Positions 15,529-22,800 are shown, numbered from the stretch's first letter. The stretch is DNA of 32,197 bases from Aquipuribacter hungaricus (GCF_037860755.1 NZ_JBBEOI010000019.1:1-32197), one strand, 5' to 3'. Numbers and translations: made by a program. Notes: generated by a model not told the origin, from the letters alone.

Positions 15529-16536
15529 GTGAAGACCCTTGCCGGTGCCCTGCTCGGCACCACCCTGCTGCTCGGGAGCTGCGTCAGCGCCGTCGCGCTC
15601 GTACCGCCACCCCCCGCCGCGGCGTGCGCGGCACCGGTCGTCCTCAGCCCCGACGGCCTACCCGTCGGCGCCGTCGCCGGCTACAGCGGCGAACAGCTGG
15701 CCAACGCCGCCGCCATCGTCAACGCCGGCGGCGCGCTCGGCGCCCCCGCCCGCGCCCAGCTCATCGCCGTCATGACCGCCATGGGCGAGTCCGGGCTGCG
15801 CGTCCTGGACCGCGGCGACGCCGTCGGACCCGACAGCCGCGGGCTGTTCCAGCAACGCGACAACGGCGCCTGGGGCTCCTACGCCGACCGCATGGACCCC
15901 ACCATCTCCGCCACCAACTTCTACCGCGCCCTGCTCGCCGTCGACGGCTGGGAGACCCTCTCCCCCACCCTCGCCGCGCACCGCACCCAGCGCAACGCCG
16001 ACCCCTACCACTACGAGAAGTACTGGCCCGCCGCCCTCGAGGTCGTCGCCGCCCTCGCCGGCACCACCGTCCCGACGGTCCCCACCACTACCGACTGCGC
16101 GCCGGCACCCCCCGGAGACATCACCACCGAGGGCTGGATCCGGCCCGCCGCGGGCCGGCTCAGCAGCACCTACGGCTACCGCATCCACCCCATCACCGGC
16201 GTCCGCAAGCACCACAACGGCATCGACATCGCCAACGACTGCGGCACCCCGATCTACGCCGCCGGACCCGGAGTCGTCGTCCGCACCGGCCCCACCCCGA
16301 GCTACGGCACCCTCGTCGTCATCGACCACGGCAGCGGCGTGCTCACCCGCTACGCCCACATGTACCCCGAGGACATCCTCACCAGCGTCGGCGCCACCGT
16401 CAGCGGCGGCACCGCCATCGGGCGCATCGGCAGCAACGGCCAGAGCACCGGCTGCCACCTGCACTTCGAGGTCCAACAGGGCGGGGAGTTCACCGACCCG
16501 AGACCCTTCATGGCGGCACTCGGTGTGCCCCTCTGA
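15529..16536 (+). CDS. Bifunctional transglycosylase-like / M23 peptidase wall hydrolase
   Basis: Secreted 335-residue peptidoglycan hydrolase that likely opens the wall for the conjugation channel. GTG 15529 has GAGGA seven bases upstream. A signal peptide covers about 1-32. A lysozyme-like/transglycosylase-type domain (about 50-175) has MGESGL (candidate catalytic Glu87) and DSRGLFQQRDNGAWGS. A Pro/Thr linker precedes an M23 metallopeptidase domain: RLSSTYGYRIHPITG, HHNGID (zinc ligands His229 and Asp233), YAHMY and HLHFE (His310 and His312). All zinc ligands appear intact. It follows the lipoprotein gene with a 24-base gap that includes a six-codon ATG-to-TGA mini-frame (15501-15518) overlapping the lipoprotein stop. 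Confidence 0.92.
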   Translation: MKTLAGALLGTTLLLGSCVSAVALVPPPPAAACAAPVVLSPDGLPVGAVAGYSGEQLANAAAIVNAGGALGAPARAQLIAVMTAMGESGLRVLDRGDAVGPDSRGLFQQRDNGAWGSYADRMDPTISATNFYRALLAVDGWETLSPTLAAHRTQRNADPYHYEKYWPAALEVVAALAGTTVPTVPTTTDCAPAPPGDITTEGWIRPAAGRLSSTYGYRIHPITGVRKHHNGIDIANDCGTPIYAAGPGVVVRTGPTPSYGTLVVIDHGSGVLTRYAHMYPEDILTSVGATVSGGTAIGRIGSNGQSTGCHLHFEVQQGGEFTDPRPFMAALGVPL

Positions 16537-16554
16537 CACCACCGCCGCGGACGC

Positions 16555-16607
16555 TGGACCACCCGGCACGCGCGTCACGCTTGGTGACCAGCGCCAGAGG
16601 TGGTCCA
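16555..16607. promoter_or_regulatory. Concentric nested palindrome upstream of EspR-like gene
   Basis: Outer arms TGGACCACC (16555-16563) and GGTGGTCCA (16599-16607) and inner arms GTCAC (16574-16578) and GTGAC (16584-16588) share the same centre, base 16581, with 10-base spacers on both sides. It lies between the M23 stop and the regulator start. It could be an operator, or a hairpin terminating the M23 transcript. Confidence 0.6.
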
Positions 16608-16638
16608 CTGCCGCCGTGACCGTGACGTGCAGCGCGAC

Positions 16639-16654
16639 AGGGGCGCACGCCCCT
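16639..16654 (+). promoter_or_regulatory. Palindrome AGGGGCGCACGCCCCT in regulator leader
   Basis: A 16-bp inverted repeat 16 bases ahead of the ATG of the EspR-like gene, flanked by GTGAC copies at about 16616, 16622, 16664 and 16681. It may be an autoregulatory site or an mRNA hairpin limiting access to the ribosome site. Confidence 0.5.
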
Positions 16655-16670
16655 GACGAGGCAGTGACGT

Positions 16671-17120
16671 ATGACTGACAGTGACGCTCCACGCTCACTC
16701 GCCGAGAAGCTCGACCACCTCTTCGCGACCGTGCCCACCCCCGAGGGGCGAGAGGCCAGTTACCGCGAGGTGGCCGACGCCATCGCCAACCGGGGCGGGC
16801 CGACCATCTCCCCCTCCTACGTCTGGCAGCTGCGCTCGGGCACCAAGGACAACCCGACGATGAAGCACCTGCAGGCCCTGGCCAGCTACTTCGGCGTCGA
16901 CGTCGCCTACTTCTTCGACAACACCGTCACCACCCGCGTCGCCGACGAGCTCACCCTGCTCGACGCGACCCGCGACCCCGCCGTCCGCGCCGTAGCCCTG
17001 CACGCAGCCGGCCTGTCCCCCGACAGCGTCGACCTCGTTGTCGCCGTCATCGACGCCGCGCGCCGCCTCGAGGAGAACCAGCAGCCCCGTGCTCGACGTC
17101 GAACCACCCGCTCGACGTAG
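16671..17120 (+). CDS. EspR-like XRE-family DNA-binding regulator
   Basis: A 149-residue protein matching the architecture of mycobacterial EspR, a dimeric nucleoid-associated regulator. An N-terminal helix-turn-helix (about 10-75) contains SLAEKLDHLFATV, SYREVADAI and SPSYVWQLRSGTKDNP. FGVDVAYFFDN follows, and a C-terminal helical dimerisation region (about 85-135) includes AVRAVALHAAGLSPDSVDLVVAVIDAARRLE. The C-terminal tail is Arg-rich. The ATG at 16671 is the natural start. Its position between the transfer genes and the replication block suggests it regulates the element; the palindromes in its leader are candidate sites. Confidence 0.88.
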   Translation: MTDSDAPRSLAEKLDHLFATVPTPEGREASYREVADAIANRGGPTISPSYVWQLRSGTKDNPTMKHLQALASYFGVDVAYFFDNTVTTRVADELTLLDATRDPAVRAVALHAAGLSPDSVDLVVAVIDAARRLEENQQPRARRRTTRST

Positions 17121-17139
17121 ACATCGGGCGGGAGCCCCG

Positions 17140-17655
17140 TCAGCGGACCTGTTGTCCAGCCAGCGCCTCGTTGGCTTCGATCGACCGACGCAGCCTGATG
17201 CTCTGACGTCGTCGGTACCACGGGTCCACGAGGAAGAGCACGATGGCGAGGGGCCACAAGACCAAACCAGACCAGTTCCACCACGACGACGTCTCCTCGT
17301 CCATGAGGAGCCATACGTTGAGCGCCAGCTGCGCCACTGCGAAGAGGATCCCCAGTCGCAGGATCCACCGCAGGGACCCGGAGGCGGAGTACCGCTCAAG
17401 GGCCGATAGCGCCGCACGTGCGCGCTGCGCCCCCGACGACGCCAGCTCAGGCCGCGCAGCCCGGCCCCGGTTGTTCGCCCGCGCAAGGTGCCACCTGTCA
17501 GACCACGACAAGGTCTTCGCGGTCTGGTTCCACTCCGGCAGGCCGGTTCCCGCGTACAGGTTGCGCTGTACCCGGCCGCGCAGCGCGAAGCCGACGAGGA
17601 GCGACACCGCGAGGACGACGACCATCGTCACGATGAGAAAGCCGACGGTCGTCAT
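17140..17655 (-). CDS. Three-helix membrane protein, unknown
   Basis: A 171-residue protein, ATG at 17655. One N-terminal transmembrane helix (about 5-26) is followed by a cytoplasmic-type central region with WNQTAKTLSWSDRWHLARANNRGR. Two more hydrophobic helices at about 95-115 and 123-143 precede a basic C-terminus RRRQSIRLRRSIEANEAL. It is convergent with the EspR-like gene (about 20 bases between stops). No family is recognised, and base composition looks slightly less GC-extreme than its neighbours. Confidence 0.72.
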   Translation of the reverse strand: MTTVGFLIVTMVVVLAVSLLVGFALRGRVQRNLYAGTGLPEWNQTAKTLSWSDRWHLARANNRGRAARPELASSGAQRARAALSALERYSASGSLRWILRLGILFAVAQLALNVWLLMDEETSSWWNWSGLVLWPLAIVLFLVDPWYRRRQSIRLRRSIEANEALAGQQVR

Positions 17656-17903
17656 GACCGGAACCTAAGCCTTGTCCCCCGCCCCGACAGCGCGAACAGC
17701 CGAACCGCATGCCCCGGCAGGCTGCGACAACTCGGGGGCTCACCACGCACGTCAGACGGTCCGCAGACTTCCAAGACGCTCACCCGGTGGTGGCCGGGTC
17801 ATGCGACGCAAAGAGCCGCCAGGAACCGACGCAAGTGACTCGCGACACGCCGCCCGGCTCCTGGTCCGCCGCATGCATGCAGAGGTCGGCCAGGCTTGCC
17901 GCC

Positions 17904-18149
17904 ATGCCAGCGATCAAGGGACGCCACACGCGGGCCGCTAACGCCCCCACCGTGCTGTTGCAGGCCCGAGTCGATCCGAAGCTGCGCGAAAAGGCGCACC
18001 GCGCTGCCGGCGCCCTCGGCATCTCCATGGCGTCGTACATGGAGCACCTGCTGGCCCACGAGGAGCTGGACGCCGACGGCCGCCCGGTCTGGTGGACCGA
18101 TGCGGCCCCTGCCGACCAGGAGGAGCTGCCGCTCAGCAGAACCGCTTAG
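17904..18149 (+). CDS. Small ribbon-helix-helix-like DNA-binding protein
   Basis: An 81-residue protein from ATG 17904 (ATG 17874-17876 region is an alternative). The segment VLLQARVDPKLREKAHRAAGALGISMASYMEHLL has the beta-strand plus two-helix pattern of Arc/CopG/MetJ-type proteins, where the strand contacts DNA. An acidic tail follows. It is upstream of the primase-like replication gene and separated from it by three hairpins, so it may control copy number or transcription there, as CopG does in other replicons. A perfect palindrome at 18147-18161 overlaps its stop codon. Confidence 0.72.
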   Translation: MPAIKGRHTRAANAPTVLLQARVDPKLREKAHRAAGALGISMASYMEHLLAHEELDADGRPVWWTDAAPADQEELPLSRTA

Positions 18150-18161
18150 GGCAGTGCCCTA
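18147..18161. promoter_or_regulatory. Palindrome TAGGGCA-G-TGCCCTA
   Basis: Perfect 7-bp arms around one base, overlapping the stop codon of the small RHH-like gene and just ahead of a terminator. Palindromes of this size are typical operators for RHH dimers, so it is a candidate site for the protein encoded here. Confidence 0.45.
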
Positions 18162-18166
18162 GACAC

Positions 18167-18201
18167 GACGAAGGCCCCCGTTGGCGCGGGGGCCTTGCGT
18201 C
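18167..18201 (+). terminator. Strong terminator hairpin after RHH gene
   Basis: AAGGCCCCCG (18171-18180) and CGGGGGCCTT (18187-18196) form a perfect 10-bp stem with loop TTGGCG. Four more base pairs (GACG/CGTC) are possible with one bulge. Confidence 0.85.
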
Positions 18202-18207
18202 TAAGTG

Positions 18208-18270
18208 TTCGGGACCAGTTGCAGCTGGTCCGAAGTTGTCTCCGCCGAGGAGACCCCTCTCGAGAAGGGG
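18208..18270 (+). promoter_or_regulatory. Two leader hairpins before replication gene
   Basis: Hairpin 1: TTCGG(G)ACCAG paired with CTGGTCCGAA (18208-18234). Hairpin 2: CCCC paired with GGGG around a TCTCGAGA core (18254-18270), ending 12 bases before the ATG at 18283. They follow a terminator and could act as an attenuator, a countertranscript target or part of an origin. Confidence 0.5.
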
Positions 18271-18282
18271 CTTTGTGCTGCC

Positions 18283-20313
18283 ATGAGGGTAGCCGATGAC
18301 GATCCTGTTGCAAGAACTACTGGCGAACCCGACCCGGCGTGTCCGGTCGACGCCTGGACGCTCACCCACGCGCTGAGCCCGCGGCCGCTGGTGCGTGTCT
18401 CAACCGTCGACGCCACCGGGACCACCCTCAACGCCTACACCGGCCACGCCCCGGTGGACGGCCCTGCACCCGAGCTGCCCTGGGCGGTCTACCTCGCCGG
18501 CCGTGACCAACGGTTCCGCCTGCTCGCGCTCGACCTCGACGCCAAGACCGACCCCTCCCCCGCCCACCACGACGCCGACGTCCTCAGCACCCTCCTCGAC
18601 ACCGAGGGCATCGCCCACGTGGTGTGCCGCTCCGGACCCTCCGACGGGCGCCACCTCTGGCTCGCCCTCGACGGGTCCGTCGACGCCGCCACCGCCGCCA
18701 CCCTCGCCCGCCTCGCCCGGCACCTGTGCCCCAGCCTCGACCTCGCCCCCCTCACCAACCCCGCCACCGGGTGCGTCCGACCCCCCGGCGCCCCCCACCG
18801 CGACGGCGGCACCTCCACCGTCCTGCAGGGCGACCTCGCGACGCTCACCCGGCCCACCACCACCCCCGAGCAGGTCCGCAGCCTCATCACCCGGCTCTCC
18901 CAGCTCGTCGACGACAACGTCACCGAGCCCACGACCGCCACCGCACCGACTACACCGCTGCCCGTGGACCAGCACGGCCACCTGTACCTGCCGGGCGCCC
19001 GCCGCGCCCTGCCGCCGGTCAGCGAGACCGCCCTGCACGACCAGGCCGCGGCCGCCGGCCCCGAGGGCGCCGTCACCGCCGACGCCTCGGCGGTGCTGTG
19101 GACCGTCCTAGTCGGGGCCGCCGCCGCCCGCTGGCGTCACCACGACATCGCCGCCCTGCTGCCCACCGCACCCGGCCTGGAGCACCTGCGCAGCGCCCGC
19201 GACCGCGGCCACCGACGTCCCCGCCCCGCGGACGGACCCTCCTCCCCCACCGCCGTCCTGCGACGGCAGTGGCGCAAGGCCGTGCAGCACGTGGCCACCA
19301 CCGCCCGCCGCACCGGCACCGACCCCACCTTCGACACCCGCGCCGACCAACTCACCGCCCACGTCCGCGCCGTCCAGGCCCGCGCCGACGCCACACCCGG
19401 CCGGTGGACCCGTGGCGCCGGCCCCGGCGACCGCCGCGTCCTCGACGTGCTGTGCACCCTCGCCCTGCACGCCCTCAGCGCCGACCTCGAGGCCGACACC
19501 CGCCGCGTCGCCCTCCTCGCCGGCGTCGGCCGCGAGACCGCCCGCGTCGCCCTGCAGCGCCTGACCCGCGACGGCTGGATCGCCCTCACCCTCCCCGCCG
19601 CCGGCCCCCACGGCGCCCACTGGAGCGTCACCCCGCCCACCGCGGCAGCCATCCACAGAGACACCACCAGTGATCGGTCACAAGCGGACCCGCGCCCCGC
19701 AGGGGCAGGGGCCGCCGAACGTCTGGTCCTGCTCTCCGCTCTCCTGCGTCGCACCCAAGATGCTGCGCACGATTTGTTCACCAGCGGGTCCGGGCTCGGC
19801 CACCACCTGGGGAACGTCTACGCCAGGACAAGCCACGACCCCACCACCGTCATCGACCTCGCTCGAGCCACTGCCTCCGCGCCCCACCAGCTCCGAGCCG
19901 ATCTGCAGAAACTCGAGGCAGTTGGGCTCGTCGAGCACAGAGGCGGCAGATGGCGTCGCGGCCGCCACGACGTCCGGGATGTCCTCGCCCAGGCCGTCGG
20001 CGTGCTCGGCCGGCTCTCGGACCGGGCACACCGGTACCGCGTCGAACGGATCGCCTGGGCGTGGTGGCAGGCCGAGCACGCCTGGATGACCGCGCCCCGG
20101 CGCACCCATCCCAGCCGCCGCGCCGGCGCCGGGCAGCTGGACCTCCTCCCCCAGCTCGTCCGCACCGGCCCCAGCAGCCCCCTCGGCGCCCACCCGCGCC
20201 GACCCGACGGACGCGCCGACTACCGCGCGAGCCGAGCCGCCGTCGCCGCCAGCCTCGCCGCCGAGCATTCCCCCGCCATCGACCACGGCACGCCGCGCCG
20301 AGCGGCCGCCTGA
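18283..20313 (+). CDS. AEP primase-like replication protein with winged helices
   Basis: A 676-residue putative plasmid replication initiator. The N-terminal archaeo-eukaryotic primase (Prim-Pol) domain has motif I LALDLDAK (Asp84, Asp86), motif II SGPSDGRHLWL (His124) and the conserved RPPGAPHRDGG (Arg166 to Arg173), preceded by SLDLAPLTNPATGCV. The middle is Arg/Ala-rich. A winged-helix segment lies near 400-440 (TRRVALLAGVGRETARVALQRL) and a second near 525-565 (PHQLRADLQKLEAVGLVEHRGG). No helicase Walker motifs are seen. ATG 18283 is chosen because upstream codons fall in the hairpin leader. Together with the downstream par genes it forms a replicon-like block. The Asp/His triad appears intact. 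Confidence 0.85.
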   Translation: MRVADDDPVARTTGEPDPACPVDAWTLTHALSPRPLVRVSTVDATGTTLNAYTGHAPVDGPAPELPWAVYLAGRDQRFRLLALDLDAKTDPSPAHHDADVLSTLLDTEGIAHVVCRSGPSDGRHLWLALDGSVDAATAATLARLARHLCPSLDLAPLTNPATGCVRPPGAPHRDGGTSTVLQGDLATLTRPTTTPEQVRSLITRLSQLVDDNVTEPTTATAPTTPLPVDQHGHLYLPGARRALPPVSETALHDQAAAAGPEGAVTADASAVLWTVLVGAAAARWRHHDIAALLPTAPGLEHLRSARDRGHRRPRPADGPSSPTAVLRRQWRKAVQHVATTARRTGTDPTFDTRADQLTAHVRAVQARADATPGRWTRGAGPGDRRVLDVLCTLALHALSADLEADTRRVALLAGVGRETARVALQRLTRDGWIALTLPAAGPHGAHWSVTPPTAAAIHRDTTSDRSQADPRPAGAGAAERLVLLSALLRRTQDAAHDLFTSGSGLGHHLGNVYARTSHDPTTVIDLARATASAPHQLRADLQKLEAVGLVEHRGGRWRRGRHDVRDVLAQAVGVLGRLSDRAHRYRVERIAWAWWQAEHAWMTAPRRTHPSRRAGAGQLDLLPQLVRTGPSSPLGAHPRRPDGRADYRASRAAVAASLAAEHSPAIDHGTPRRAAA

Positions 20314-20693
20314 CACGCGCACACCATCGTCACCACGACCAGTACTGCGGACGCCCCCCGCTGCGGCCGACGGGGCCGGGTCTCGCCGTCGCCCGGTCGA
20401 CCGGAGGTCACCACGGCCAGGGGCGGCATCGCTGCGCTCTGCGGAGGCACCCGAGGTGATCCTTCCGGCCAAGAACGCGCCGGAAGCATCATCGGGGCCC
20501 GCCTCCTCCGGCCACCCCTGCCCGCGGTCAGGCTGCGCCTCGCCCGAACGACGGTGAGACCCCCAGCACCCCCCCGAGCGTCACCACCACGCCGCGCCCC
20601 CTCCAGGGCAGACACCGGCGCCCCGGAGGGCGCCGGGACAACCGAAGAACGCAGGGGCTCCGCCCCCACACCCCCGGCCCTCACTCCGATGAG
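20314..20693. other. Intergenic region between replication gene and CTAG array
   Basis: About 380 bases with no supported gene; open frames on both strands look like shadows. It contains two hairpins near its right end and then passes into the CTAG repeat array. An origin of replication could lie here, but nothing in the sequence proves it. Confidence 0.5.
20615..20666 (+). terminator. Paired hairpins downstream of replication gene
   Basis: CCGGCGCCC/GGGCGCCGG (20615-20636) has a CGGA loop and a perfect 9-bp stem. GGGGC/GCCCC (20654-20666) is weaker. Together they probably end the replication-gene transcript and insulate the par operon. Confidence 0.6.
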
Positions 20694-20866
20694 CCCTAGC
20701 AACACTAGGAAACCTATCTGCTAGGAACCCTAGTGTTTCCAGTCCTAGTGATCCTAGGGATGGTAGAAAACCTAGGAGTGCTAGATGCCGGTCACGCTCG
20801 GCGCGCCTCCGCGGCGCCGCCTCCTACGAATGCTAGGAATCCTTGGATATGTAGGAACCCTAGGAA
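20694..20866 (+). repeat. 9-bp CTAG-centred direct-repeat array, candidate centromere
   Basis: Imperfect 9-mers, consensus nCCTAGGAA, run in phase up to the parA start. Perfect CTAG cores begin at 20696, 20705, 20721, 20730, 20745, 20754, 20772, 20781, 20833 and 20860. Degenerate copies at 20714, 20763, 20824, 20842 and 20851 keep the 9-bp register. There are four clusters; the last five units (20822-20866) are perfectly phased, and about 34 bases separate clusters three and four. The block is much richer in A/T than its surroundings. Contiguous short direct repeats upstream of a ParA gene are the hallmark of centromeres bound by RHH partition proteins, and also act as the operator for the par genes. 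Confidence 0.8.
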
Positions 20867-20878
20867 TTCGAGGCTGAC

Positions 20879-21826
20879 ATGGATCGCACCACGCTGCGCC
20901 GGGTGGTCGCCGTCATCAACGGCAAGGGTGGTGCCGGCAAGACGTCGATCACCGCCAACGTCGCCGGCCTCGTCGCCAACTCCGGCTTCCGGGTGCTCGT
21001 CGTCGACATGGACCCGCAGGGCAACCTCGCCGAGGACTTCGGGTACACCCAGGGCGAGGCGGACGACCAGGGGCAGTCCCTCGCCGCTGCGCTGGCGTTC
21101 GGGCAGCCCGCGACGCCGCGGCGTGACGTCCGCCCGCGCCTGGACGTGTTCGTCGGCGGGTACCACCTCGATGCTGCGGCGGCCGCGCTGGCCGCGGCCA
21201 AGGACCAGGTCGGGGCCCGGCTCGCGCTGGCCCGGGTGCTGGAGCCGCTGGGGGAGGACTACGACCTCGTCCTCATCGACTGCCCGCCCGGGATCGAGGC
21301 GCTGCAGAACGCCGCGGCGGCCGCGGCCCGCTGGGCGCTGGTCCCCGCACGCTCCGACGCCAGCTCCCGCAAGGGGATGCTGGACGTGGCTCGGCGCCTG
21401 GACGCCGTCGTCGACCTCAACCCCGACCTGGACCTGCTCGGTGTCGTCCTGTTCGGCACCGGCACCGGCGCCCACCGCATCAAGCAGGAGGCGCGCGAGC
21501 GGATCGTGGAGGCGCTCGGCGCCGAGGACGTCGTCCTCACCACGACCATCCGGCACTCCGAGGCCACCGCCCACGCCGCGCGGGAACGAGGCCAGCTCGT
21601 GCACGAGCTCGAGGAAGAAGCCCGCAAGGGCCCGTCCTGGTGGCAGATCCGCCGCGGCGAGGCCACCGGCGCCGGGGGAGCACCCCGCACCGCGGGCGGG
21701 GTCGCCGAGGACTACCACGCCCTCGCCGAGGAGATCGTCGCCCGGATCACCGCCGCCGAGGCTGCCCAGGCAGAGCACCTCGAGCAGCTGGACCAGGTCG
21801 AGCAGGCGGGAGCTGTCGGCGCATGA
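20879..21826 (+). CDS. parA: ParA-type partition ATPase
   Basis: A 315-residue Walker-type ATPase that would move plasmid copies over the nucleoid. The deviant Walker A is KGGAGKTS (residues 16-23, signature Lys16 and catalytic Lys21). VVDMDPQGN and LVLIDCPPG follow. The Walker A is almost at the N-terminus, so the helix-turn-helix of type Ia ParA proteins is missing and this is type Ib-like, but longer than usual, with an extra Ala/Glu-rich C-terminal helix after residue ~245. ATG 20879 has GAGG at spacing five, directly after the repeat array. The stop overlaps the next start as ATGA. Autoregulation through the array by the downstream RHH protein is likely but inferred. Confidence 0.93.
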   Translation: MDRTTLRRVVAVINGKGGAGKTSITANVAGLVANSGFRVLVVDMDPQGNLAEDFGYTQGEADDQGQSLAAALAFGQPATPRRDVRPRLDVFVGGYHLDAAAAALAAAKDQVGARLALARVLEPLGEDYDLVLIDCPPGIEALQNAAAAAARWALVPARSDASSRKGMLDVARRLDAVVDLNPDLDLLGVVLFGTGTGAHRIKQEARERIVEALGAEDVVLTTTIRHSEATAHAARERGQLVHELEEEARKGPSWWQIRRGEATGAGGAPRTAGGVAEDYHALAEEIVARITAAEAAQAEHLEQLDQVEQAGAVGA

Positions 21827-22365
21827 GCGAGCAGCAGGCACCTGACCGCACCGTCCGCGGCTTCGGCGCCGCCCGCGCCGGCGGGGGAGTGCACCCCGAC
21901 GCCCGCCGGCTCATCGCCAGGAACCGGGTTACTCCGCCCGCACCCCGACCTGCGGCCCCCACGCCCCCGGCACCGACCTCCGTCCCTCCCGGCGCGGCTG
22001 CAGACCTGCCCGCAGACGTGACGACGTCGGCCTCGCCTGGCCAGGTTCCGCCAGCAGTCGCTGCGCCTGCGGCCGCACCCGTGCCCGCAGTAGTCGAGTC
22101 GTCAGCGCCGACTCCGCAGGTCGGGGCCGCCAGGAACGGTGCAGCGAAAGCTCAGGTCAACGTCATGGTCCCCACGGATCTCCGTGCCCGGATCAGGTCC
22201 GCCTATCGCGCCACCTCCGTGCAGGAGGGTCACCGGTCGTTCAGCGACTTCGTCGCCGGTCTGCTCGAGGCCGAGGCGACCCGTCTCGAGGGCCGCTACA
22301 ACGACGGTCGACGCTTCGCCGGGGGACAGGAACCGCTAACCCCCGGCCGGCCCTTGGACGCCTGA
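21823..22365 (+). CDS. RHH-type centromere-binding partition protein (ParB-like role)
   Basis: A 180-residue protein translationally coupled to parA (ATGA overlap). Residues 1-110 form a basic then Pro/Ala/Thr-rich, probably disordered tail. Residues ~111-165 (QVNVMVPTDLRARIRSAY, then HRSFSDFVAGLLEAEATRLEGRYNDG) have the strand-helix-helix pattern of RHH DNA-binding proteins. In type Ib partition systems such a protein binds the direct repeats with its RHH domain and stimulates ParA with its flexible N-terminal tail, which often contributes an Arg; RTVRGFGAARAGG near the N-terminus is a candidate. It is unlike the classical ParB, with no ParB/Srx domain. Confidence 0.82.
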   Translation: MSEQQAPDRTVRGFGAARAGGGVHPDARRLIARNRVTPPAPRPAAPTPPAPTSVPPGAAADLPADVTTSASPGQVPPAVAAPAAAPVPAVVESSAPTPQVGAARNGAAKAQVNVMVPTDLRARIRSAYRATSVQEGHRSFSDFVAGLLEAEATRLEGRYNDGRRFAGGQEPLTPGRPLDA

Positions 22366-22510
22366 CCGCCGGGCGACTGCCTGGGGGAGCGGAGGTCGCG
22401 CCTGCCGGGCGTCGGGGCCGAAGGGTCCTGGAGGCGACGCGCGCATCCGAGCGCGGGGGAGGGGTAGGACGCCGGTGGGCGTAGGTCAAGCAGTCGGCTG
22501 GTCGCCTGGG

Positions 22511-22541
22511 CGGTCCCCCCTCGCTGAGTGAGGGGGGACCG
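22511..22541 (+). terminator. Perfect 12-bp stem terminator after par operon
   Basis: CGGTCCCCCCTC (22511-22522) pairs perfectly with GAGGGGGGACCG (22530-22541) around a seven-base loop. No T-run follows. Confidence 0.75.
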
Positions 22542-22570
22542 CTCCCACGGATTGTGCGTCGCCGGCCTCG

Positions 22571-22584
22571 CCCGCGCGCGCGGG
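22571..22584. repeat. Alternating CG palindrome
   Basis: CCCGCGCGCGCGGG is a perfect 14-bp palindrome with a purine-pyrimidine alternating core that could form left-handed DNA or a cruciform. Confidence 0.5.
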
Positions 22585-22640
22585 TGACCGCCGCCGGAGA
22601 GGCTGGAGCGTCCCGGTTCCTGTCACGGGGTGCACGAGAC

Positions 22641-22680
22641 GGTCCGGCCGGGCGGAGAGGGGTCCCCACCCGGCCGGACC
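22641..22680. repeat. 12-bp inverted repeat with nested GGGG-T-CCCC
   Basis: Arms GGTCCGGCCGGG (22641-22652) and CCCGGCCGGACC (22669-22680) enclose a 16-base spacer that itself folds as GGGG-T-CCCC. The two-level hairpin is stronger than a terminator needs to be. Confidence 0.7.
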
Positions 22681-22800
22681 CCTAGCCACGCCGGTGCGAC
22701 GCCGCACGACTGCCGCGACCGGCGAGCTGCGGCGACGGTGGGAGCGTCCGCAGTAGTTCCCCGTCCTAGGAGCACGCGCTTCGTACGCTGCTGCGATGGG

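Larger units (their letters stand above)
22366..22800. other. Hairpin-rich intergenic region after par operon
   Basis: About 435 bases without a supported gene. It contains two strong hairpins (22511-22541 and 22641-22680), a (CG)-alternating palindrome at 22571-22584 and, just before the next gene, a single CCTAGGA (22765-22771) matching the par repeat unit. It could hold a replication origin, a transfer origin or simply terminators. Confidence 0.5.

Noticed and set aside
17904-20313. Toxin-antitoxin pair (RHH gene plus downstream gene)
   Set aside because: The downstream protein is a large AEP primase-like protein, not a small toxin, and a terminator separates the two.
20694-20866. CTAG array as restriction or transposon footprint
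   Set aside because: Position next to parA, uniform 9-bp phasing and degenerate copies in register fit a binding array better than insertion scars.
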